The position numbers and the translations under genes are program-made. Under the pieces are notes generated by a model, which did no database searches, had not been told where the DNA came from, and saw nothing but the letters and a program-made list of their open reading frames with translations. A stretch of DNA of 64,000 nt from Piscinibacter sp. XHJ-5 (GTDB taxonomy: Bacteria; Pseudomonadota; Gammaproteobacteria; Burkholderiales; Burkholderiaceae_C): NCBI RefSeq assembly GCF_029855045.1, contig NZ_CP123228.1:1178001-1242000 (forward strand), read 5' to 3'. Shown piece after piece: positions 19,389-29,242 of the stretch. Position 1 is the stretch's first letter, and every line of letters begins with the position of its first letter.

Positions 19389-19480
19389 TCGAGTCGATAA
19401 CCGGATTGACCCAGTAGTACGGAATGACGGGCCGGCTCTCTCCGGCCCGAACACATCGGATAGAGCGAACGAGGAACACC

Positions 19481-21814
19481 ATGAGCTTCCTGAACAAGAT
19501 CAAAGGTTGGGGCCAGGATCGCAATGCGTCCGAGTCGACGCAGGCCGCGAACCAGCAGGACGGGTCGTTCGACGACGCTTTCGCTCAGCACGGCAACGTG
19601 CGCATGCCCGACGCCGCCGGCACGATGCCGCTCGAGGTGCCCACCTTGCAGCAGGGCGGTCATGCCGACTCCTCCATCATCACCGAAGCGGCCCCCTCCG
19701 AAATGGCCGACTTCAGCGAGACCCGCATCCAGGCCGGCGAAGCCGCCAACGACATCGGCAGCGGCCTGCCGCTGATCGGCCACCGCCCGGTTGCCGACCA
19801 GCAGAAGATCCTCACCGGCATCGTGGCCCTGGGCCTCGCGGGGCTGGTGGCCATGACGGCGATCTCGCTGAACTCGGCGTCCAAGGGCGCCGCACAGGTG
19901 GGTGCATCGGGCCAGGCCCTGATGCAGTCGCAGCGGCTTGCCAAGTCGGTGTCGCAGGCGCTGATCGGATCGCCGCAGGCCTTCCCGGAAGTGCGCGAGA
20001 GCACCGAGGTGCTGGCGAAGAACGTGCGCGGCCTGAAGAACGGCGACGACAACCTGTCCGCCGCCCCGGCCGGCGTGCAGGAAGCGCTCGACCCGCTGCT
20101 GCCGCTCGTCGACCGCGCCGAGAAGAATGCCAACACCGTCATTGCGCAGCAGAAGATCCTGACCCAGGTGGGACAGGCGCTGCGCGCCATCAACCGCCAG
20201 TCGTCCGACCTGCTCGAGACGGCCGAGACCATTTCCTCGCTCAAGCTGCAGCAGGAAGCCTCGCCGGCCGAGCTGTCGGCGGTCGGTCAGCTGGTCATGC
20301 TGACGCAGCGCATCGGCAAGTCGGCCAACGAATTCCTGACGATGGAAGGCGTGAGCCCCGAGGCCGTGTTCCTGCTCGGCAAGGACTTGAACTCCTTCCG
20401 CGAGATCGCGCAGGGCCTGTCCGACGGCAACCAGGAGCTGCGCCTGCCGGGCACGAAAGACCCGCAGACCAAGGAGCGCCTGGTCACGTTGCTCAAGCAG
20501 TACGAAGAGACCCGCACGCAGGCGGGCGCCATCCTGGGCAACCTGCAGGGCCTGGTGTCCGCGCGCGAAGCGCAGTCGGCGATCATTGCCGATAGCGAGC
20601 CGCTGCGCAAAGGCCTGGAGGTCGTGCAGGAGCGCCTCGGCTCCGAGACTGGTTTCGGCGGCCTCTCGCTGCTCGCGCTGGTCCTGTTCGCCTCGTTGAT
20701 GGCCGCCGGCGGCGCCGGCTTCCTGAAGCTGTACGTGCGCGACCAGGCCCAGCGTGCCGCGCTCGCCGAGCAGCAGCGCCTCGAGGCCGAGCGCCAGGAG
20801 CAGGAGGCCAAGCGCGTGAACGACGCCAACCAGGCCGCCATTCTGCGGTTGATGAACGAACTGCAGACGGTCGCGGAAGGCGACCTGACGCAGCAGGCGA
20901 CGGTGACGGAAGACATCACCGGCGCCATCGCCGACTCGGTGAACTACACGGTGGAGGAGCTGCGCACGCTGGTGTCGCAGGTGCAGGGCACAGCCGGCCG
21001 CGTGACGGAGACGATGCAGCAGGTGGAAGCCACTTCCACCGAGCTGCTGGCCGCCTCCACCGAACAGCTGCGCGAGATCCGCGACACCGGCGAGTCGGTG
21101 CTGCAGATGGCGGGCCGAATCAACGAGGTGTCCGCGCAAGCGCAGGAAACGGCCCAGGTCGCGCGCCAGTCGCTGGATGCGGCCGAGACCGGTCTGCGCG
21201 CGGTGCAGAACACCATCGGCGGCATGAACTCCATTCGCGACCAGATCCAGGAAACCTCCAAGCGCATCAAGCGGCTGGGCGAGTCGTCGCAGGAGATCGG
21301 CGAAATCACCGAGCTGATTTCCGACATTACCGAGCAGACGAACGTGCTGGCGCTGAACGCGGCCATCCAGGCCGCCTCGGCCGGTGAAGCGGGCCGGGGC
21401 TTCTCGGTGGTTGCCGAAGAAGTGCAGCGGCTGGCCGAGCGCTCCGGCGACGCGACGCGTCAGATCGCCGCGCTGGTGAAGACCATTCAGACCGACACCC
21501 AGGACGCGGTGGCCGCCATGGAGCGCTCGACGCAGGGCGTGGTCGAAGGTACCAAGCTGACCGACGCGGCGGGTGCCGCACTGGGCGACATCGACCGCGT
21601 GTCGCGCCAGCTTGCCGACCTGATCGCGCAGATCTCGAACCAGGCGCTGTCGGAAGCGCAATCCGCCAACGTCGTGGCCGCAAACATCCAGCACATCTTC
21701 GCGGTGACCGAGCAGACCGGCGAAGGCACGCGCTCCACGGCGCAGATGGTGCGCGAGCTGTCGAAGACGGCTGAAGAACTGAAGCAGTCGGTGGCGCGAT
21801 TCAAGATCGACTGA
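19481..21814 (+). CDS. pilJ: Type IV pilus methyl-accepting chemoreceptor PilJ
   Basis: PilJ is the transmembrane sensor of the Pil-Chp system. I chose ATG 19481 (777 residues) because GAGG stands upstream and [10 protein letters not shown] starts a clean cytoplasmic tail; the frame opens earlier at 19424 without family sequence. A hydrophilic N-terminal tail of about 100 residues precedes helix 1 (about 107-130, [20 protein letters not shown]). A periplasmic PilJ-type helical sensor follows, then helix 2 (about 395-418) and HAMP. The signalling tip at about 620-645 holds [14 protein letters not shown]. The extended N-terminal tail is notable, since many receptors begin almost directly with the helix. 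Confidence 0.93.
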   Translation: MSFLNKIKGWGQDRNASESTQAANQQDGSFDDAFAQHGNVRMPDAAGTMPLEVPTLQQGGHADSSIITEAAPSEMADFSETRIQAGEAANDIGSGLPLIGHRPVADQQKILTGIVALGLAGLVAMTAISLNSASKGAAQVGASGQALMQSQRLAKSVSQALIGSPQAFPEVRESTEVLAKNVRGLKNGDDNLSAAPAGVQEALDPLLPLVDRAEKNANTVIAQQKILTQVGQALRAINRQSSDLLETAETISSLKLQQEASPAELSAVGQLVMLTQRIGKSANEFLTMEGVSPEAVFLLGKDLNSFREIAQGLSDGNQELRLPGTKDPQTKERLVTLLKQYEETRTQAGAILGNLQGLVSAREAQSAIIADSEPLRKGLEVVQERLGSETGFGGLSLLALVLFASLMAAGGAGFLKLYVRDQAQRAALAEQQRLEAERQEQEAKRVNDANQAAILRLMNELQTVAEGDLTQQATVTEDITGAIADSVNYTVEELRTLVSQVQGTAGRVTETMQQVEATSTELLAASTEQLREIRDTGESVLQMAGRINEVSAQAQETAQVARQSLDAAETGLRAVQNTIGGMNSIRDQIQETSKRIKRLGESSQEIGEITELISDITEQTNVLALNAAIQAASAGEAGRGFSVVAEEVQRLAERSGDATRQIAALVKTIQTDTQDAVAAMERSTQGVVEGTKLTDAAGAALGDIDRVSRQLADLIAQISNQALSEAQSANVVAANIQHIFAVTEQTGEGTRSTAQMVRELSKTAEELKQSVARFKID

Positions 21815-21879
21815 CGCTGCGCGGGCGCGGTGTCGTGCCCATTGCGTCGCCAACGCTGACCTGAATACCAAGGGCACTG

Positions 21880-24800
21880 ATGGAAAGCACCCGCAACACC
21901 GAAGGCACCGGCGACGATCTGAGCGCCCTGGCCTGGGTCCAGGAAGAACTGCGCCGCTCGCTCGACGCCGCGCACAAGGCGCTGCGCCGCTTCGTGAAGG
22001 AAGCCGAGGCGCTCCACGGCTCCGACGTCGACGTGGTCGACCCGTCGGTGCTGCGCACGGCGCGCCAGCAGATCCACCAGGGTGTCGGCGCGCTCGAGCT
22101 GGTGGGCCTGCCGGCCGCCGCCACGGTGCTCCGCGGCTGCGAAGCCGCGGTGCAGCGCTTCGTCGCCAAGCCGCACAAGCTCACCAGCCAGCTCGTCGAC
22201 GACCTGGAGCACGCGTCGTTCGCGCTGCTCGACTACATCGCCCGCATGCTGGCCGGCAAGCCGGTGTCGCCGCTGGCCATGTTCCCCCAGTACCGCGCGG
22301 TGCAGGAAGCCGCCGGCGCCGATCGCGTGCATCCGGCCGACCTGTGGCCGACCGACTGGCAGTGGCACGAGCTTCCCGGTATCGGCAACGTCGCGCCTCG
22401 CTTCCCCGACGCCGCGACGCGCGCCGTGATGGAGCAGCAGATGCTGCCGCTGATGCGCGGCAGCGCGCCGTTGGCCGCCATGCGCATGAGCGACCTGTGC
22501 GAGTCGCTCGCCGCCGGGTCCATGTACCCGCACACCGTGACGCTGTGGCGCCTGGCCGCAGCGGTGTTCGAGGCGCAGGCGCAGGGCCTGCTCCAGTCCG
22601 ATGTCTTCGTGAAGCGCATCGCGTCGCGCCTGCTGGCGCAGCTGCGCATCGTCGAACGCGGCGACGCCGACGTGTCCGAGCGCCTGGCCCAGGACCTGCT
22701 CTTCTTCTGCGCGCAGGCCGCATCACCCGGCGATGGAAAGAAGGCCCCGCGCCTTGCTTCGGTGCGGCAGGCCTACGGCCTCGCGTTCCACACGCCAGTC
22801 GAGTATGCGGCCAGCGTGCTCGGCAAGTACGACCCGGCATGGGTCGCCCAGGCGCGCAAGCGCGTGTCGGCGGCCAAGGAGTCGTGGTCGGCGGTGGCCG
22901 GCGGCGAGATGCATCGCATGAGCGGCTTGACCGAGCAGTTCTCGCTGGTCGGCGATTCGCTGAAGCGGCTGTTCCCGCAGGGCGAGACGATGGCCGCCGA
23001 GCTGCAACAGGCCGTCGCGACGACGCAGCAAGGCGGCGCCGCCCCGAGCGCGCCGCTCGCGATGGAGGTCGCGACCAGCCTGCTGTACGTCGAGGCTTCG
23101 CTCGAGGACGCCGAGTTCGACACGCCCGAGCAGGCGCAGCGCGTCACCCGCCTGGCCGAGCGCATCGCGTCGGTGCGACAGGGCGGGACACCCGCCCCGC
23201 TCGAAGGCTGGATGGAGGATCTGTACCGCCGCGTGTCCGATCGCCAGACGATGGGCAGCGTCGTGCAGGAGCTGCGCGTCTCGCTGTCGGAGGCAGAGAA
23301 GCTGATCGATCAGTTCTTCCGCAATCCGGCCGACCGCAACGTGCTCATTCCGGTGCCCAACCAGCTCTCCGCGATGCGCGGCGTGCTGTCGGTGCTCGGC
23401 ATGGAACAGGCCTCGGCAGCGCTGCTGCGCATGCGCGACGAGGTGGACGGCATGGTGTCCACCGAAGTCGATCCGCAGCGTGTCGCGCAAGCCGGCGTCT
23501 TCGATCGCCTCGCCGGAAATCTGGGCGCGCTCGGCTTCCTGATCGACATGCTGAGCGTGCAGCCGCAGCTCGCGAAATCACTGTTCGTCTACGACGCCGC
23601 ACAAGGCACGCTGAGCCCGCTGATGGGCCGCACGGCCGAGCGTGTGTCCGCCGAGACCGCCGCACCGGCGGCGGTGGAGGCGCGCCTGATCGAGCAGGCG
23701 CAGATGCTGGCCTTCAGCGCGGTGCGTGAAGACGTGCCGGTGGAAGAGGTCTCGCGCGAGCTCGAGAAGCTTTCGCAGGAAGCGCAGGCCGCCGATCAGC
23801 CGGCGCTGGCAGCCGCGGTCAGCCATGCGCAGGAAGGACTGCTGCAGGCTCACGGCAATCTCGACGACATCGCCTCGGTGCGCGGCGAGCTGTCCGAGGC
23901 CCTGGTCGACTTCGTCGCCACGGCCACCGGTCCGGTGGGCCTGGAGCCCGCGCCGGCGCCTGCCGTCACGCCGCCCGCTGAAGCCACGATCGACCTCGCC
24001 GAAGACGACGAAATGCGCGAGATCTTCCTCGAGGAAGCGCGCGAGGTCGTGCAGGCCGCGCAGGCCGCCGGCCGCGATCTGGCGGATGCGCCGACCGACC
24101 TGGGACAGCTCACCACGGTCCGCCGCGCGTTCCACACGCTCAAGGGCAGCTCGCGCATGGTCGGCCTGAAGGCCTTCGGCGAAGCAGCGTGGGCGTGCGA
24201 GCAGCTCTACAACGCTCGCCTGGCCGAGCAGCAGCCGGCAGACGAGGAGCTGCTGAAGTTCACCGCCTGGTCGCTGGACTACCTCGGCGGATGGGTCGAG
24301 GACATTGCCCGCCGCGCCGACGGCGGCCGCGACCCCAAGCTCATCGAAAGGGCGGCGCTCGCGCTGCGCGAGCCTTCGGCTGCTGCTTCCACGCCGGCGC
24401 CTGCTTCCGCCGAGCCGCCTGCGCAGGCCTTGCCGGTGCCCACGGTCGAGGAGGCCGCGTTCGAGCTGCCCCTGCTGCCCGAGGTGATCGAGGAGGTGGT
24501 GCCGGCCGCGCCGGTCATCGAGCCGATTGCGTTGGCGCTGCCGGCGGATCTGCCGAGCGCCGAGGACCTCGACCTCACGCTGCCGCCCGCGGCGCCGGCC
24601 GCCGCGCCCGCAGAACCGGTGGCGTTCGAGCTCGACCTGTCCAAGTTCGACTTGCCGTTCGATGCGTCGCCCGCGCCGGCGGTCCCGGCCGAGGCGCTCG
24701 ATATCGACTTCGGCGCTCCGCAGATGTCCGCGCCATTCGAGGCGCCGCCGGTCGAAGCAGCTGAATCGATCGAGCTGATCGACATCGACCTCGGCGGCTC

Positions 24801-27800
24801 CGCGCAGCCGCCGGCCTCGTTGATCCAGAGCCTGTTGCCGTCCGCTTCCGATGCCACCGCCGAAGGCGTGCTGCAGGAAGGCATCGATTCGTCGGAAGAG
24901 ATCGCAGCGCCGGCCGAGGCACCGGCCGCGCCCGCCGAAGCCGCCGCCCCGGCGGAAGAGGAGCAGGTGAAGGTCGTCGGACCGCTGCGCATCGGCATTC
25001 CCCTGTTCAACATCTTCCTCAACGAGGCCGACGAGCTGTCGCGCCGCCTGACCACCGAGGTCGCCGAGTGGGCGATGGAACTGCACCGGCCGGTGGGCGA
25101 GACTGCCATCGCGCTGGCGCACTCGCTGGCCGGCAGCTCCGCCACCGTGGGCTTCTCCGACCTCTCGCAGCTGTCGCGCACGCTCGAACATGCCCTGATG
25201 CGCACCGAGGCGATCGGCCACGGCACGCAGGACGAAGGACGCCTGTTCGTCGATACCGCCGAGGAGATCCGGCGCCTGCTGCACCAGTTCGCCGCCGGCT
25301 TCCTGAAGGAGCCGTCGTCCGAGCTGCTGCATCGACTGGCCGACCACGAAGTCAGTTCGGCGCGCCGCCTGGATGCGGTGTCGGCAGAGAGCGGTGCGGC
25401 CGACCTGACCGAGGTGGACATCCCGATCGACGCCGCGGCGGAGCCCGACGTCGATGCGACCGTGCCTTTGCATGGTCCCGCCGTGGCGCCGCAGGGGCAA
25501 TCCGCAGCGGCCGCGTTCGTTCCACCCGCTGTGCCGGAACCGCTGGTGCTCGAGAGCGGCTTCGGTGGGCTGGGCGCCGCCGAGTTCAAGCCCTTCACCG
25601 CGTTGCCGGTGGAGGCCGTGCGTGCGGCCGCGGCGCCGGCGCATGAGGTCGAGGACATCGACGACGACATCGACGCGGTCGATGCGGTCGATCCCGACCT
25701 CTTCCCCATCTTCGAGGAAGAGGGCCAGGAGCTGCTGCCCAAGCTCGAGTCGCAGCTTCGCGATTGGGCGCGGCGTCCGGGCGAAACGCAGCACGCGTCG
25801 GCGTGCATGCGCACGCTTCACACGCTGAAGGGCGGTGCCCGGCTCGCCGGTGCGATGCGCCTGGGCGAGATGGCGCACCGGCTGGAAACCGCCATCGAGG
25901 AGCTGCTGCGCCAGGAATCGCCGCACGCCTCCGACGTCGAGGCGTTGCACAACCGCTCCGACGCGCTGTCGCACACCTTCGAAGCGCTGCGCAAGCGCGA
26001 TGCCGCGGCCTATGCCGAAGCCGTTGCCACGGTCGAAAGCCAGATGGGCGGCCTCGACGATGCGGCCGTGCCGGTGGTCGAAGCCGCACCCGAGCCGGTG
26101 GCCGAAGCCGCCCCCGAGCCGGTGGCCGAGGCACCGGTCGTCATCGAGCCGACCCCCGCCGAGCCGACCCGCACCGAGCCGACCGCTGCCGCCGAAGAAG
26201 CGGTCGATCCGACTGCCGAAGAGGCGCCTGCCGCGCCGCTGGTGGCCCTCAACCTTCCCGAGATCGACTGGTCTCGTTTCAGCGGCCACAGCGCTGTGCC
26301 CAAGCAGGTCGCCGCCGACCGCGCCGCGGCCGCCCAGTCGGCGGTGCGGGTGCGTGCGCCGCTGCTCGACCGTCTCGTCAACCAGGCCGGCGAAGTCTCC
26401 ATCACGCGCTCGCGCATCGAGGTGGAAGTCAGCCAGATCAAGGGTTCACTGAGCGACCTGACCGACAACCTGGAACGCCTGCGCCAGCAGCTGCGCGACA
26501 TCGAGCTGCAGGCCGAGACGCAGATGAGCTCCCGGCTGGAGGCCGCCAAGGCCGCGGCCCAGTCGTTCGACCCGCTGGAGTTCGACCGCTTCACGCGCTT
26601 CCAGGAGCTGACGCGCATGATGGCCGAGTCGGTGAACGACGTGGCCACGGTGCAGCGCACGCTGCAGCGCACGCTGGAAAGCACCGAGGACGAGCTGGCG
26701 GCGCAGGCGCGGCTGACGCGCGACCTGCAGGACGATCTGCTGCGCACCCGCATGGTGGAATTCGAGGGCCTGTCCGATCGCCTGTACCGCGTCGTGCGAC
26801 AGGCCGCCAAGGAGACCGGCAAGCACGTGCGGCTGGACATCGTCGGTGGCTCGATCGAAGTCGACCGCGGCGTGCTGGACCGCATGACCGGCGCCTTCGA
26901 GCACCTGCTGCGCAACAGCGTCACCCACGGCATCGAGTCGCCGGAGCAGCGCACCGCGGCCGGCAAGGACGCCACCGGTTCGATCATCGTCTCGCTGAGC
27001 CACGAGGGCAACGAAGTCGGCGTGGAGTTCCGCGACGACGGCGCCGGCCTGAGCCTCGATCGCATCCGCGACAAGGGCGTCGCGATGGGCCTGCTGGAGC
27101 CCGGCCAGAGCTACAGCGATGGCGAGCTCGCCAACCTCATCTTCACGTCGGGCTTTTCCACTGCCGACAAGGTGACCGAGCTCGCGGGCCGCGGCATCGG
27201 CATGGACGTGGTCCGCGCCGAAGTCAACGCAATGGGCGGACGCATCGAGACCGCCACGGCCGCCGGGCAGGGCACCAGCTTCAAGCTCGTGCTGCCGCTG
27301 ACCACCGCCGTCACGCAGGTGGTGATGCTGCGCGTGGGCGACGCCACGGTCGCCGTGCCTTCCACGCTGGTGGAGATCGTGCGCCGCGCCAAGCCCGAGG
27401 AGATCGAGCAGGCCTACAGCACGGGGCAATTCACCGTCGGCGACCGCGCCCTTCAGTTCTTCTGGCTTGGCTCGCTCCTGCAGCTGTCGGCGCGCAGCAC
27501 GGAAGCGGCGCAGCGCACGCGCCAGGTCGTCATCATCCGAAGCGCGCAGCAGCGCATCGCGATCCACGTGGACGAAGTGCTTGGCAACCACGAAGTGGTG
27601 GTGAAGAACCTCGGGCCACAGCTGTCGCGCATGCCCGGCCTGGCCGGCATGACGCTGCTGGCTTCCGGTGCCGTCGCGCTGATCTACAACCCGGTGGCGC
27701 TGGCCACGCTGTACGGCGCGCAGGCCCGTGCCGCCACCGTGGCAGCGCTGCACGCACCGACACCCGAACTGGCGCAGCCGGTGGTCGTGGAGACCGCGCG

Positions 27801-28185
27801 GGCGCAGTCTCCGCTGGTGCTGGTGGTCGACGATTCGCTGACGGTGCGCCGGGTCACCCAGCGTCTGCTGGTGCGCGAAGGCTATCGCGTCTCGCTGGCC
27901 AAGGACGGCCTGGATGCGCTGGAGCGGCTGGCCGAGGAGAAGCCGTCGATGGTGCTGTCGGACATCGAGATGCCGCGCATGGACGGCTTCGACCTGGTGC
28001 GCAACATCCGCGGCGATGCTCGGCTGCGCGACCTGCCCGTGATCATGATCACCTCCCGCATCGCGCAGAAGCATCGCGACTATGCGGCCGAGCTGGGCGT
28101 CGACCACTACCTCGGCAAGCCCTACTCCGAAGAAGATCTGCTCGCGCTGATCGGACGCTACACTGCCCACGCCCAGGCCGTCTGA
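21880..28185 (+). CDS. chpA: Hybrid chemosensory histidine kinase ChpA/PilL (multi-Hpt CheA with receiver)
   Basis: A 2101-residue CheA-like kinase controlling type IV pili. Three canonical Hpt sites are visible: His752 (FHTLKGSSRMVG), His1081 (AHSLAGSSATVG) and His1314 (LHTLKGGARLAG). A degenerate one may sit near His66 (IHQGVGALELVG). The dimerisation helices and CheA ATPase follow, with the N-box LLRNSVTHGIE near 1675-1685 and GRGIGMDVVR. A CheW-like domain comes next, and a C-terminal receiver with phosphoacceptor Asp2028 (LSDIEMP). Long Ala/Pro/Glu linkers separate the Hpt modules. P. aeruginosa ChpA carries more transfer domains, so this is a reduced version. It starts 65 bases after pilJ. 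Confidence 0.94.
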   Translation: MESTRNTEGTGDDLSALAWVQEELRRSLDAAHKALRRFVKEAEALHGSDVDVVDPSVLRTARQQIHQGVGALELVGLPAAATVLRGCEAAVQRFVAKPHKLTSQLVDDLEHASFALLDYIARMLAGKPVSPLAMFPQYRAVQEAAGADRVHPADLWPTDWQWHELPGIGNVAPRFPDAATRAVMEQQMLPLMRGSAPLAAMRMSDLCESLAAGSMYPHTVTLWRLAAAVFEAQAQGLLQSDVFVKRIASRLLAQLRIVERGDADVSERLAQDLLFFCAQAASPGDGKKAPRLASVRQAYGLAFHTPVEYAASVLGKYDPAWVAQARKRVSAAKESWSAVAGGEMHRMSGLTEQFSLVGDSLKRLFPQGETMAAELQQAVATTQQGGAAPSAPLAMEVATSLLYVEASLEDAEFDTPEQAQRVTRLAERIASVRQGGTPAPLEGWMEDLYRRVSDRQTMGSVVQELRVSLSEAEKLIDQFFRNPADRNVLIPVPNQLSAMRGVLSVLGMEQASAALLRMRDEVDGMVSTEVDPQRVAQAGVFDRLAGNLGALGFLIDMLSVQPQLAKSLFVYDAAQGTLSPLMGRTAERVSAETAAPAAVEARLIEQAQMLAFSAVREDVPVEEVSRELEKLSQEAQAADQPALAAAVSHAQEGLLQAHGNLDDIASVRGELSEALVDFVATATGPVGLEPAPAPAVTPPAEATIDLAEDDEMREIFLEEAREVVQAAQAAGRDLADAPTDLGQLTTVRRAFHTLKGSSRMVGLKAFGEAAWACEQLYNARLAEQQPADEELLKFTAWSLDYLGGWVEDIARRADGGRDPKLIERAALALREPSAAASTPAPASAEPPAQALPVPTVEEAAFELPLLPEVIEEVVPAAPVIEPIALALPADLPSAEDLDLTLPPAAPAAAPAEPVAFELDLSKFDLPFDASPAPAVPAEALDIDFGAPQMSAPFEAPPVEAAESIELIDIDLGGSAQPPASLIQSLLPSASDATAEGVLQEGIDSSEEIAAPAEAPAAPAEAAAPAEEEQVKVVGPLRIGIPLFNIFLNEADELSRRLTTEVAEWAMELHRPVGETAIALAHSLAGSSATVGFSDLSQLSRTLEHALMRTEAIGHGTQDEGRLFVDTAEEIRRLLHQFAAGFLKEPSSELLHRLADHEVSSARRLDAVSAESGAADLTEVDIPIDAAAEPDVDATVPLHGPAVAPQGQSAAAAFVPPAVPEPLVLESGFGGLGAAEFKPFTALPVEAVRAAAAPAHEVEDIDDDIDAVDAVDPDLFPIFEEEGQELLPKLESQLRDWARRPGETQHASACMRTLHTLKGGARLAGAMRLGEMAHRLETAIEELLRQESPHASDVEALHNRSDALSHTFEALRKRDAAAYAEAVATVESQMGGLDDAAVPVVEAAPEPVAEAAPEPVAEAPVVIEPTPAEPTRTEPTAAAEEAVDPTAEEAPAAPLVALNLPEIDWSRFSGHSAVPKQVAADRAAAAQSAVRVRAPLLDRLVNQAGEVSITRSRIEVEVSQIKGSLSDLTDNLERLRQQLRDIELQAETQMSSRLEAAKAAAQSFDPLEFDRFTRFQELTRMMAESVNDVATVQRTLQRTLESTEDELAAQARLTRDLQDDLLRTRMVEFEGLSDRLYRVVRQAAKETGKHVRLDIVGGSIEVDRGVLDRMTGAFEHLLRNSVTHGIESPEQRTAAGKDATGSIIVSLSHEGNEVGVEFRDDGAGLSLDRIRDKGVAMGLLEPGQSYSDGELANLIFTSGFSTADKVTELAGRGIGMDVVRAEVNAMGGRIETATAAGQGTSFKLVLPLTTAVTQVVMLRVGDATVAVPSTLVEIVRRAKPEEIEQAYSTGQFTVGDRALQFFWLGSLLQLSARSTEAAQRTRQVVIIRSAQQRIAIHVDEVLGNHEVVVKNLGPQLSRMPGLAGMTLLASGAVALIYNPVALATLYGAQARAATVAALHAPTPELAQPVVVETARAQSPLVLVVDDSLTVRRVTQRLLVREGYRVSLAKDGLDALERLAEEKPSMVLSDIEMPRMDGFDLVRNIRGDARLRDLPVIMITSRIAQKHRDYAAELGVDHYLGKPYSEEDLLALIGRYTAHAQAV
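26077..26205 (+). repeat. Short imperfect tandem repeats inside the chpA linker
   Basis: The linker before the kinase core repeats a 24-base unit encoding roughly EAAPEPVA twice, then GAGCCGACC-based units encoding EPT three times. These make an acidic, Pro-rich flexible spacer between the last Hpt domain and the dimerisation helices. Such repeats are prone to length change by slippage in frame. Confidence 0.6.
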
Positions 28186-28216
28186 CGGCGCTAGAAGAAG
28201 CAGTGCAACGAACTTC

Positions 28217-29242
28217 ATGTCCGAACTGGTCGAGCATCTCGCGGAGTTGACAGGGTTTCGCGACCGTGACGTCCTCGACGTCACGCTCGCCGGCGCATTC
28301 CGCGATTTGCTGCACCCCCGCTCGGTCGCGATCTACCGCATGGTCGGCGACGGCGACAACAAGCGCTGGCTCACCCGGGCTCGACTGAGCGAGAGCGACG
28401 CGGTGGCCACGGCCGACCCGGTCTGGGTCGATCTCGACAGCCTGCCCGCGCTGTCGCAGCACCCGGCCCGCTGCGAAGCCCTGACGGGGCAGACCGTGGT
28501 GACGCACGAAGGCGGTGCCGGCCTGGCGGTGTTTCCCCTGGCCACCGACCGCGAGGTGGTCGGCGTGCTCGAGCTCGTCACGGAAGGTCCTCTGCAGGCC
28601 GAGGCGCAGCGCATGGTGTGCAGCATCCTGCGCATCTACCGCAATTTCCAGGGCCTGCTCGACTACAGCGAACGGGACACCCTGACCGGCCTGCTCAATC
28701 GCAAGACCTTCGACGAGAGCTTCCTCAAGATTTCGTCGATGCTTCCGGCGCCGTCGCCCAGCAACGACCCACGCCGCGCCGCGGGTCCGGGCAGCCGCTA
28801 CTGGCTCGGCATGATCGACATCGATCATTTCAAGACCGTCAACGACAGCTACGGCCACCTGATCGGCGACGAGGTGCTCCTGCTGTTGTCGCGCCTGATG
28901 CGAAGCAGCTTCCGCTTCCACGACCGGCTGTACCGCTTCGGCGGCGAGGAATTCGTCGTGCTGATGCGCTGCGACACCGATACCGACGCCAAGCGCGCCT
29001 TCGAACGCCTGCGCTCCAACACGCTGGCTTACTCTTTTCCCCAGGTCGGGCACATCACCGTCAGCATCGGCTTCTCCGAGCTGCGCTCCGGCGACTCGCC
29101 CAGCTCCGCGATCGAGCGCGCCGACAAGGCGGTCTACTGGGCGAAGACGCACGGCCGCAACCAGGTGCAGAGCCACGCCGAGCTGATCGCGCGCGGCGAG
29201 CTCGAGGTCTCGGAGAAGATCGGCGACGTCGAGCTGTTCTAG
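28217..29242 (+). CDS. Diguanylate cyclase (GGDEF domain) next to the Pil-Chp cluster
   Basis: A 341-residue cytoplasmic protein. The N-terminal ~150 residues look like a GAF-type sensor (AIYRMVGDGDNKRW, AVFPLATDREVVGVLELV). The C-terminal GGDEF domain has the active-site GGEEF at 242-246 and an inhibitory-site RFHD at 233-236, exactly five residues upstream, so product inhibition by c-di-GMP is expected. It starts 31 bases after chpA, which suggests that it feeds c-di-GMP into pilus control. The stop codon shares the palindrome CTAG with the convergent photolyase stop. Confidence 0.9.
   Translation: MSELVEHLAELTGFRDRDVLDVTLAGAFRDLLHPRSVAIYRMVGDGDNKRWLTRARLSESDAVATADPVWVDLDSLPALSQHPARCEALTGQTVVTHEGGAGLAVFPLATDREVVGVLELVTEGPLQAEAQRMVCSILRIYRNFQGLLDYSERDTLTGLLNRKTFDESFLKISSMLPAPSPSNDPRRAAGPGSRYWLGMIDIDHFKTVNDSYGHLIGDEVLLLLSRLMRSSFRFHDRLYRFGGEEFVVLMRCDTDTDAKRAFERLRSNTLAYSFPQVGHITVSIGFSELRSGDSPSSAIERADKAVYWAKTHGRNQVQSHAELIARGELEVSEKIGDVELF

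Noticed and set aside
23578..26289. A 903-codon open frame antisense to chpA
   Set aside because: Composition is that of a shadow frame (Arg, Gly, Leu, Asp repeats) with no start signal; the sense strand encodes clear Hpt domains.
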